Shown here: positions 10,572-21,900 of the stretch, in pieces | Layout of the letters: every line of letters starts with the position of its first letter | How positions within the stretch are numbered: position 1 is the first letter of the stretch | Source: Sphaeroforma sirkka | Lineage: Eukaryota; Opisthokonta; Ichthyosporea; Ichthyophonida | Direction of reading: 5' to 3' | Length of the DNA: 45,000 nucleotides | Assembly (NCBI GenBank): GCA_001586965.3 | Contig: LUCW03000151.1 | Coordinates: 1-45,000 of the forward strand | The notes under the pieces: generated by a model | What the model saw: the letters and a program-made list of their open reading frames with translations, nothing else | Databases searched by the model: none | Told to the model about the DNA's origin: nothing | Program-made: the position numbers and the translations under genes

Positions 10572-11664
10572 CTAATTTTCTTGAACTGTCGATCTATCAC
10601 ATGGGGATCTCCACCTTATCATATACTCTGGTCCGTTCTTGCAACAGTGAAATACACCTGATAACAATAAGACATTTATGATTAAAAGTGATATAAACTC
10701 GAAATCTTGGAGGACAATGCACGTGCAAAAATAATAGGCGCTGAAGTACAAAAGTCGAAGTCGCCCGATATTTCGCGCAGGTAAAACAGACACACATACC
10801 ACATCGTTGGTCGTCGTACTCGCCGGACTGCAAAGATTGGAAAAAGTAAGTGAAGATTAAATTAGTTAGTGAAAGATCTTTGAACGGCCACCGTAGTGAA
10901 ATGTTTGACACGAACGCACTGTGATACAGTAGCAGTAACAGTGTAAGGCAGCCGAAAGTAAATTTCTTCTGTGCTAAGATGGAAAGCATCCACATCGCAT
11001 GACCGCATACCTCCTGATCTCCTTTATCTCTTATGAGTCCGCATCGCTCGCCTGTCAATGGACCGAAACTACCACATTCTACATCCGTATCTTTGCACTT
11101 CACATCCTTACACGAACTTCCACAGTCACGATTCATTTTACTGGATTCGTATTTCCAGTTTTTCTCTTCCGATGTGGGCGTCAACCCTTTCGATTCACAT
11201 GTTTCTTTTTCCTTTTCTTGTTCTCTCTCCTCTTTGTCGTTCACTTCTTTTTCTTTCTCCTCTTCCACTTCTTTCTCTAACTCTTTTCCTTCCTGTTCTT
11301 GTTCATCGTCTTGTTCATTAGAACTTACACTGCCCCATGATGGTTCATGTACTTCGTATTTGCGCGTGCCGGCGATTCGACAGTCCCCTACGGCTATTTC
11401 CCATTCCCTCTCTGCTTCGCCGCTGCACTGCGCGCTGCTATCATCAAACTGGGAGATACTATACTCTCCGGTGGAATCGGCAGGAGCTGTAAAATAGTAT
11501 TTGTCGTCAATCTGTGTACAATGGTCGATCGTGTAAATAGTAGCTCCGCCAACCCTGCAATTTTCTTCACAGTTACAACCTTCTGTGTATTCGTAGCTAT
11601 ACAATAGCGCATTTTGTGCTCTGGCGCACACAACGGTGGCTAACAACAGAGCTTGGACTAGCAT
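10572..11664 (-). CDS. secreted cysteine-rich protein with Glu/Lys-rich linker
   Basis: Three minus-strand exons join in phase: 11664-11011 (GAG|GTATGC), a 28-nt microexon 10827-10800 (TTTGCAG|TCC to TGTG|GTATGT) and 10657-10572 (TTATCAG|GTG to TAG), giving 255 residues. Residues 1-16 are a signal peptide (LVQALLLATVVCARA), with likely cleavage before QN. Residues 17-110 hold six cysteines (30, 32, 36, 49, 80, 95) with aromatic residues between. Residues 117-155 are a low-complexity, highly charged E/K/Q linker. Residues 156-255 hold ten cysteines, including CGSSCKDVKCKDTDVECG and HCC. The paired Cys-rich modules around a charged spacer suggest an extracellular or cell-wall protein. I do not recognise a named family. 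The second and third exons are inferred only from splice sites, phase and cysteine density, so the 3' end is less certain than the first exon. Confidence 0.6.
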
Positions 11665-14457
11665 TATTTTCGATGAACAGCAAAAGTATTTATTTTTTTA
11701 AATGCTTATGGTCATACACGATACCTGCGATTTTATTCTGAGTTGCAAACGGGTGGACTAGCGATACTTTATACACTTTTTTAGATTTTGATTATCAAAC
11801 CACGAGATTACATATCGTCACATGCGGATAACGGTTGAACAAAAAGTTATTTATTTACACGCGAATCACGCGAGTGCTTTTGGCGTGAACTTCTGAAGCA
11901 TTTTTTATTTTTATTTTTCAAAGATGCGTACTCCTACTCACACTGGTATCTTATATATAAGTCAGTAGTGAGGCTTCCCAAGTTCCAAGTTCCAACTTCC
12001 TCTTCTGGCTACGAAAAGCATGAGACTCTGATACTCCGAGTCTGATGAGTTGACAGTGATGAGTTCGCCTCACTGCTGTCTGTCACTCTGATAAGAGTCT
12101 GAAAGTCTGACAGTCTGACAGTCTGAAAGTTTGACTCTGACTTTGACTTTCAAAGTTTCAGACTTTGAATACAGCAAATAATTATGTATCTACAGACTAC
12201 AGAGCACAGACTCGCAGATAGTGCGAAGTACATACATTGTCCTAGACAAATCAGTATTTTATTTGAAAAAAATGCACGCGCGAGGCCGCGAGCAGGGCTG
12301 AGCAGTGAGCGCCGGAGCCTCTGACGTTTGGGCCTTTGAGTCTGGGGGCCTGAGGCTGAGGGCTGTGAGCCGTGAGGGAATAAAAATAGTATCGTGTACT
12401 GGGGCAGTGGGGGCGGTGGGGTTGGGGGAATTGCTGGGTGGGTATGGCAAAGGCTTTTTATGGGTGTCTGAGTCTGACTGTCTGACTGTCTGACTGTCGT
12501 GGCTCTAGGCCCACTGCGTCGTCACGTGGGTAAATTTTTTTAATTAAGATTTTCAAAAAAGGATTTAAAAAAAAACAATATTTCTACAGACACACCGATA
12601 CAGACAGCCTCAGGATTTTTTTAATTACGGATGTACATTGTACAGATATGTACATACATACATACATTGTTTTTTCTAGTTTTCTACAAAATTATAGCTA
12701 TCTAAAAATAAAGTAAAATGGAACATATGAAATATGAATGCTCTATGAGTAATGCGACTATGAAGTATGTATAAGACATTCATTGAGACTATGAGTCTAT
12801 GATTCTATGTACAATATTATTGTCGTACAATTTTAATTATTGTGACAAAAAGCAATGAGTGATTAACTAAATATCAACGTCCAATGTACGAAGTGTCCGA
12901 GGCTCGAGAGTCGAGGAGTCATGGTGTGAATCAAATTCCCAAATCTATTGCAAATCTAAAACTTTAGTCCCAGACTTTCAGGGGGTATTGGCTTTCTCTT
13001 CTTTATTTTAGGGTTTAAAAAACTAATAACAATTATTTACTGTACAGTATTATTTTCTATCGTGGACTCGCTGAGTCGCTGCCCACAGCCCAACAGCCCA
13101 CGTGCCCATTCGGGCCCCTCTCTGAGTCTGGTGGTGTTGGCAGTTGGCCGCTGGCGTCTTGGATTTGGAATCCAGGGACCTAGACAGGCTGGACTCCTGG
13201 AGTCCTCTGACAAGTGGTGACTGGTCACTGGACAGTAGACTGTAATGAAGTGATATCATACTTGTTTTTTTTTTAAATTATTAAAAATACAGTTAATACA
13301 TTTTTATTCATCAACACGTGTATTATTTTATGAGTGTGAAGTTGGTGTGAACAGTGCACGGTGAACTTTCAACTTTAAAGGATTGTGACTCTAAGGCTGA
13401 GCGTGTGAAGTGTGAAAACTTCTTGCTTGTGTGTTTGTGTGTGAAGGGCGGGGTTTGACTTTTCATTTTCTCGCTTCGTTTTTGTGTTTTTTGTTGTTGT
13501 TGCTTGTTTTTTTTGTTTTTTTGTAAACATATACTCATTTTTAAATACATATTTGTAACAAGATTTGTAATGTACATTTATAGCCCCAGTCATTTTTAAA
13601 ACGGGTTCGGACTTTATGTTCGGTTTTTTTGGGGGGGTCAACCTGTCTTTTTTTTTTAAATCGTATCCAAGAATAATTTTCGGACTATATTTTTAAATAA
13701 AATATGGACAAAATTCATTTACGTACTAACCAATCAAAAAAATTGTGAAGTTGAATACAATTCGTAGATTCCAGTACGTATTTATACCGAAAATGTGAGT
13801 TTCGGTAGAAAAAATCTGAATCCGTAAATCCGATCCGTACGTAAATTTTCTATTTTTAAAAAATAAATAAATAAAAGGGGTACGAGTCGCATAACTCCCA
13901 TACCTAAATTTATGACATGAAAAAACCCAATATGACTAAATTTCATGAATAAAATACCCTTTAAAATATGCATAAATTTTATGACTTAAATCCCCTTATG
14001 CATAAACTTTATGACTAATAGCCCATTTTGTCGAAACTCTACAGCTACGCTTTCGGTGATAAAACCAAAAATCAAAGTCAAAAATTTCCAAATTGTGACA
14101 GGAGGGTCATCAAAAAGACAAAAACGTCATCAAATAAATACATAGTTCTTCTTGAATAAGGGTCGGCCCTGCCCCCGAATTTGAAAATGAAATGAAATAT
14201 TTATGAAATATGAAATTTCAGAGCCCAAATCATTTCTAGGCATGTGTCGGCGAGACCAGTCCCACCGCTGATTTTCAAGAATGAAATGAAATGAAAATAT
14301 ATATTTTTTTAATATAAAATATTTCATAAATACTGAATTTATTTACAATACATAGTTCTAAAACATTTACATAAATACATATTTAGTTGGCTTCGACAAT
14401 CCAAAGCAGACGAAATACGAATTCGAACCTAGAAAACTGGCTCAATAAGGAAGGTTT
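11665..14457. other. intergenic, low-complexity patches
   Basis: About 2.8 kb between the divergent starts of the secreted-protein gene (-) and Beclin 1 (+). Patches at about 12000-12510 and 13060-13250 are built from repeated AGTCTGACAG and GTGACTGG words. Runs of T or A and AT-rich sequence fill the rest. Short open frames here are translations of these simple sequences. No gene is supported. Confidence 0.55.
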
Positions 14458-14655
14458 AAGCTTGTATATGTAGCAAGTTCAATGTCATAGAAGCTTGTAT
14501 ATGTAGCAAGTTCAATGTCATAGAAGCTTGTATATGTAGCAAGTTCAATGTCATAGAAGCTTGTATATGTAGCAAGTTCAATGTCATAGAAGCTTGTATA
14601 TGTAGCAAGTTCAATGTCATAGAAGCCTGTATATGTAGCAAGTTCAATGTCATAG
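14458..14655. repeat. 33-bp tandem repeat, six copies
   Basis: Exactly 6 x 33 bp. Each unit contains TTGTATATGTAGCAAG and TTCAATGTCATAG. The copies are nearly identical (copy six has AAGCCT for AAGCTT). The array ends 30 bp before the Beclin 1 start codon, so it lies in the promoter or 5' leader. The antisense frame is open because 33 is a multiple of three, and I do not read that as a gene. Confidence 0.95.
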
Positions 14656-14685
14656 CATTCGGTGGTCGTCCGCAGTTATCGCACA

Positions 14686-14736
14686 ATGTCAGACAGCGTA
14701 CCGATGGCAGACTTCACCTGCCAGTACTGCTCTAGG
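14686..14736 (+). other. BECN1: Beclin 1 exon 1
   Basis: 17 codons from ATG to AGG|GTATGT, phase 0. It codes for the first CxxC (FTCQYCSR). It is separated by a 1.3-kb TA-rich intron from the matching PINLDESF exon. Confidence 0.9.
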
Positions 14737-14895
14737 GTATGTCAAACCAGGCTTCACAGAAAACGATTCTTCCTTTGTGAATAAATGACTAGTTATTTCG
14801 ATCCCGGGAATATATATATATATATATGTGTGTGTGTGTCTATACAAGTATATGTTTACAAATGTGTTCATATATGTATATACATACACACTACT

Positions 14896-14988
<93 letters not shown>

Positions 14989-15684
14989 CATATTATATTT
15001 TACATAAATATATATATAATATATATATATATACACATCACACACACATCACATATATGGCTATATTATATTATATGCATATATTATACAAAATGCATAT
15101 ATGCACACATCGCAATATGTATATATGTCATGTCATCACATATATTGCTACATATATACATATTATATATAATATATATATATATAATACATATATAATA
15201 CATTATGGCATATGTGTGTATTAATAATACATATATTGTACATAATGCATATTATACATACATATACATATAATATGTAACCATATATATTATATATATT
15301 ATTATAATATTATTATATTATTACATATATATTAGCATATGCTTACATAATATTATATATACATATATATAACAATATAATAATATATAATAATGTATTA
15401 TTACATTACATATATCATGGCAATACACATATATTACATTAATATTGTATGTATATATGTACATACATGCAATATACATATACATGTAAACATAACATTA
15501 TGTATGTATGCTATTAATAAACATATACATGCTAAACGCAATATGCATACATGGTTACGTTAAATATATAATCATAAGTTAACCAATATATAATACATAA
15601 TATATCATTAATATAATATACATGGTTATATATACATTATATATTACATTATATATATACAATATACATGTATATATATATAGC

Positions 15685-15719
<35 letters not shown>

Positions 15720-15800
15720 TTTATTTTATGTTATATATATATATATATATTATATATATTTGCATCATATATATATATATGCTTTTATACATATATATAC

Positions 15801-15831
<31 letters not shown>

Positions 15832-15870
15832 GATTTATATATAGATGTATATTTATACATACATACATAC

Positions 15871-15924
<54 letters not shown>

Positions 15925-18900
15925 GTATGTGTGCGTCCGTGTATATTCATAAGAATTTGATTATTCATACATGAATGTTGCAATTGTAATTAAATCGTGG
16001 ACCTTCCGTATACATTCGTGTTAACAATTTGTTCGATTTGCTGTGGGTACCCCCTTCTACAGCCCATCAATCTTGACGAATCTTTCGCCAGTATACATCC
16101 TGATTTGATAGAGCAGAGTCACCTGGGTAAGAACGTGTATGTAACATGGGTTTCCGTCTGTCAACCTGTATATGCACAGACATCACAGTTTTAGAATCAG
16201 AGTCCTTGTTGGGTGTAAAATCAAATCCACAGCAAGCAACTCCAGCTATAAACGACACCATGGTTTATGAACCAGGCCCCTCGTTGGGAATGTAATCGTG
16301 TTAGTTTACCTACCTCGCTTAACATAACTTTCGATCCATTTTTTATCTATCAAGCCCCTGTCCAGGTCATTACCAGTATGAGTATAAAGACACTCACTCA
16401 TATATACGTATATATATTAAGCACACTCACTCTCCTACATACTTATTTATATTAAACACACTCACTCTCTTTTATTTTTATATGTATCCCCAATATGTAC
16501 ACACTCACTCTCATATACACCAATTCTGTTGCGTACACACTCAGTCTTATACATGCTTATTTTTATTGTAGATACACTCAGTCGCATATTCACATATTTA
16601 TATTATAAGCACACTCACTTTCATATCATACTTATTTATATTTCAAACACATTCACTCGCTCACTCTCACATACACTTATGTATATTTTGAACACACCCA
16701 CTTTCATGTATACTTATTTATATTACAAACGCACTCACTCTCATATATACTTTCATATATTATAAACACACCCACTCTTACGGACACTTATGTATATTTG
16801 AACACACACACTTTCATATATACCTGTTTATATTACAAACGCTCTCATTCTCACAGACGCTTACATCTATTATATACACACTCACTCTCACATACACTCA
16901 TATACATCTCCGTCGATCCCTTCTGTTAACAATCATATCCTCACAGTATCGTCCAGTGACGACGACAGCTACAGCGATGACGGAGATATAACTCCCACCC
17001 GCACACCTCACGAGTCACCCGCCCTATCACCCATACACTCACGTACACGCACGCCCACGGCCCACAGCGAGTCTACCAACAGTCCACACACCACTGATGA
17101 GGCCAGTGTAGGTACACGTGCACACATACACGCACCTGTGCCTGTAGTCGCGCGTGGGGATGCAGACAGCGATAGCAAACCCAACACCCAAGGACCGACT
17201 GTCGCAGGTGGAACCGGGGCCCCAAAAATCGGGCCGACAGGTGCAAGTGACCCGTCCAGGGCAAAGGTGCAGTTGAATGCCAATGCCATAGTGCATATCA
17301 ACGCAGATGGCCGAAGTTCGGAACCCATCCGTGTCGTAGTGCGGTCGCCGCCGCACTCGCCGGACGCAAAGCGGGATCACGGCGCACCATTGCGGGACGG
17401 GGTGTGTGCCCTATCGCCGGCGATGAGGGCAAGGGCGGGTGGTTCGGCTGATGTGAGTACGAATGCCAGTGCACAGTACTCGTACGTAGTACTACCAGAG
17501 CATGAGCATACGGACCTCAACGACGAAGGCACACCCGTGCAACACCCGCGACAGAGCCAGACAGACGCCAGCACCATCACAGCCACAGCAGCACACAAGA
17601 AGACGCGGGGCAGCGCAGACGGCGACCCAGGGACACAGGCCAACAGCCGACCAACCCCCAACACACACACACACACACACACGCCCACACGCCCACACGC
17701 GCACGCGCACACGGCCGGCGGGGGGTGAGTATGTGCGAGGGAACGCGTCTGGCATAGAGAAAGGGCTGGGGGTGTATGGCGCTAGCGGGGATGGAGACAG
17801 AGCTGGGGAGCGTGTAGGGGCAAGGGGGTACGTGCGAGAGCGTATGGATGTGATGGTGCTTAGTGATCTGTTTGACTATGCGTCGGGCGAGTCGAGTATC
17901 GACCATCCCATGTGCGCAGAGTGTGCAGATCAGGTGAGAGTGGTGGGGGGGTGTGTGTGAGTGAGTGAGTGGGTGAGTCAGTGAGTGAGTGAGTGGGTGA
18001 GTCAGTCAGTCAGTGAGTGGGTGAGTCAGTGAGTGAGTGAGTGAGTGAGTCAGTCAGTCAGTGAGTGAGTGAGTGAGTGAGTGAGCGAGTGAGTGAATAG
18101 TGTCTTTGATTGTGCGTGGCGTGTGATTGTGTGCTCATGTATATATATATTGTATAGTGTCTATATCTGGAAGGATGGTGTCACCGTTGGCTAGCCCAGT
18201 ACAGGGTCTTCTTTCTCTGAGAAATGACTTTCGTGTGCATGCCCCGTTGTTTGTGCTATGGACTGATGGCTTCGCTTCTGCTGGGCTTGAGCGTTGTTCG
18301 TGGCCTGCACCACTGCTAGCGTCCCCAGTTACTTTGTGGACACACACGTTGACTGCTATTCAGAGAGTCAACGTCTCGCAATCCGTTCCCCAACAATACG
18401 TAACCAAGAAGGACTATATTTGAAGATAGACATAGCGTTGTGTAAACTACACATGTTTGTTATATTTATGAAGATAGGCATAGCGCGGTGTAAACTACAC
18501 ATGTTCGTTGGTTTATATATATACATATACTGTGTGTACCTTCACTTTGGCCATTGGCTGAGCTTTCATTCTCTCCACGCAAGAGGTTACAATGTCAAGG
18601 AAGTTGTCACAGATTCTGTATTGGTATATGAAAACCCTTTTTTGTGCATATCAATATCAACGTCATGCCGGCCGGCTATATCATGTCGACATTATGCTGA
18701 CTCGTTCTGTTTCTCCTCTGATGTGTAGCTTATAGGAAAACGTTATTTGTACACAAATATCCACATTCCATGACTCCTTTTGTTTCGACTGTGATCTGTA
18801 GCTTGTATCAAAACGTTATTTGTACTCACATACACAAAACGTTATTTGTACACACATACCCTCAGTATGCTGACTTGTATCACTTCTCCTCTGCTCTGCA

Positions 18901-21900
18901 GCTGGTAAAAGTGCTGGAAGACCAACTCGACGAAGCGAAGGCGGAGGAGAAGATGTACATAGAGTTTGTAGACTCGCACTACTCAGACGAGCAAGAGATC
19001 ATCCAACAGGCCCAGCACGACAAGGTGTGTCTTGACTAGCAGGGATACGCGTCAACGTTTATAAGCACAGGTTGGGTTGCTTGCTAAATGGGGGCTGGTG
19101 TGTGTGTGTGTGTGTGTGCTTGTTGCATAGGGGTGATGTGTGTGTGTGTGTGTGTGTGTGCTTGTTGCATAGGGGTGATGTGTGTATTACTCGAGAGGAG
19201 TGTTGCGTTCGGTGTATTGGTTGTCTGAAAGTGTGCGTAAATAGAGCTCAATGCGTTAATACGTGGATTGTCATCGTACACAGCTGAGTATGTAAATTCA
19301 TAAGTAGGTGAGTATGCAAATATGTAATTGGGTGAGTATGTAAATACGTAATTATGCTCTGTCAATCAGGAACAACTGGCTATTTACGAGGTAGAAGAAA
19401 CAGCTGAGTGTGTAAATCCATAAGTAGGTGAGTATGCAAATGTGTAATTGGTTGAGTATGTAAATACGTAATTATGCTCTGTCAATCAGGAACAACTGGC
19501 TATTTGCGAGGCAGAAGAAACAGCTGAGTATGTAAATCCATAAGTAGGAGAGTATGCAAATATGTAATTGGGTGAGTATGTAAATACGTAATTATGCTCT
19601 GTCAATCAGGAACAACTGGCTATTTGCGAGGCAGAAGAAACAGCTGAGTATGTAAATCCATAAGTAGGAGAGTATGCAAATATGTAATTGGGTGAGTATG
19701 TAAATACGTAATTATGCTCTGTCAATCAGGAACAACTTGCTATTTACGAGGCAGAAGAAGCAGAGCTCATTGCGCAGTTAGAGGTTATTGAGAACGAACG
19801 AGCCGAAACCAGAGCCGATGTGATAAGGTCTGTTGTGTGTGTGAGCTGGATGAGCGGTGCGTGTGTGCTTGGTTTGTTGTCTGTATGAGTCCACTCAGCC
19901 ACATGTAGACCCATTCCTCTGCAGAGGTGTGGGAGGATCTATTCGTCCGTTCATGTACTTGTTTAAACGTAGTGTGGTTGGTAGGTTTTCGTCTTTTGTG
20001 AGTACTAAGCTGTGCTGTACTTTTTGCCGCGTTCGTAGCGTGAGAAAGATATATATATATACATTATATTGGAATAGATCAACTACCTAGTACTACGATC
20101 TATGATAGTACATAACTTCAGAATTGCTTGACTTGGGTAGTATGGAATGCCGTATTAGCATCGCTCACTCACAGACAGAAGTCCCCGTATACCCATTAAA
20201 CCGACAGGGTTCTAATGGTTCTACCCGGGCTGGATACATTTTCTACAAACGAATAGACGTGATGTGTCAGCTACTGTTGCCGTACACTGTACTGTATTGT
20301 ATTGGTGTATTGTATTGGCCGGGCAGAATAGACGTTTGTGTCTGTTATAAACGTTGGTGCCTGTCTCACTTACTGTCTGGGTGTACTGATTTGTCGTAGG
20401 CTGTCAGCAGAGCGTGACGAATTGAAAACAGACGAAGAAATGTTCTGGAAAGAAGTTAATGAGGTGCAACGCCAAGTCACTGATTTCGTGCAGGTAAGAG
20501 TGTATATATGTGTGTGTATGTGTGGGTACGAGTGTACATGTGTGTGTGTATGTACATATACGAGTGTATATATGTGTGTGCAAGTGCAGATATAGGTATT
20601 TGTATGTGTGTGAGAGTATGTGTAAGGTACAATATTTTTTTGTGTGTGTGTGTGTGTATGTTTAAGGTGTTTGTATGATAATGTATATGTGTGGGTACGA
20701 GTGTTTGTACTTGTATGTGTAGGTACCAACGTTTATGTGTGTGTATGTGTAGGTACGAGTGTTTGAAAGTGTGTGTGGAAGTCTAGGTACAAGTGTTTGT
20801 ATGTATGTGTGTAACTGTAGATACGGGTGTTTGTATGTATGTGTGTAATTGTAGATACGAGTGTTTACATGTGTGTGTGTATGTGTAGGTGCGAGTGTTT
20901 GTATATATGTGTATATGCGTAGGTGCGGATGTTTGTATGTGTATGTCTATGCATAGGCACCAGCGCCCAATGTGTGTGTATGTACGTGTATGTGTAGGTG
21001 CAGATGTTTGTATATGTGTGTGTATATGCGTGGGTACGCGTGTTTGTATGTGTATGCTTATGTATAGGTACAAGCCTTTGTATGTGTGTACATGTGTAGG
21101 TACGAGTGTTTGTATATATGTGTGTATGCGTAGGTACGAGTGTTTGTTTGTGTATGTCTATGTATAGGTACGAGTGTTAGTATATGTATGTCTATGTGCA
21201 GGTACAGGTGTTTGTATGTGTGTGTATGTGTGGGTACGAGTGTTTGTATGTGTATGTCTATGTATAGGCACCAGCGTTTGTATGTGTGTGTATGTGTAGG
21301 TGCGAGTGTTTGTATTTATGTGTGTATGCGTAGGTACGAGTGTTTGTATGTGTATGTGTATTTATAAGTACAAGTGTTTGTATGCGTGTATTTTGTAGGT
21401 ACGAGTGTTTGTATGTGTGAGTCTATGTGCAGGTGCAAGTGTTTGTAAAGGGGGTATGTGTAGGTACGAGTGTTTGTATGTGTATGTCTATGCATAGGCA
21501 CCAGCGTTTGTATGTGTGTGTATGTGCAGGTACAGGTGTTTGTATGTGTATGTGTATTTATAGGTACAAGTGTTTGTATGCGTGTATTTTGTAGGTACGA
21601 GTGTTTGTATGTGTGAGTCTATGTGCAGGTGCAAGTGTTTGTATGTGTGTGTATGTGTAGGTACGAGTGTTTGTATGTGTATGTCTATGTATAGGCACCA
21701 GCGTTTGTATGTGTGTGTATGTGTAGGTGCGAGTGTTTGTATATGTGTGTGTATGCGTAGGTACAAGTGTTTGTATGTGTATGTGTATGTATAGGTACAA
21801 GTGTTTTTATGCGTGTAAATGTGTAGGTACGAGTGTTTGTATGTGTGTGTGAGTGTGTTTGTATGTGTGTGTGTATGTGCAGGTACGAGTGTCTGCATGT

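Noticed and set aside
14458..14655. CRISPR-like direct repeats
   Set aside because: The units are head to tail with no unique spacers, in a eukaryotic genome.
14785..15960. Ile/Tyr-rich open frames
   Set aside because: Translations of (TA)n microsatellite inside Beclin 1 intron 1.
17377..17755. Minus-strand open frames over 17.0-17.9 kb
   Set aside because: Shadows of the low-complexity Beclin 1 exon 3, which is supported by phase and motifs on the plus strand.
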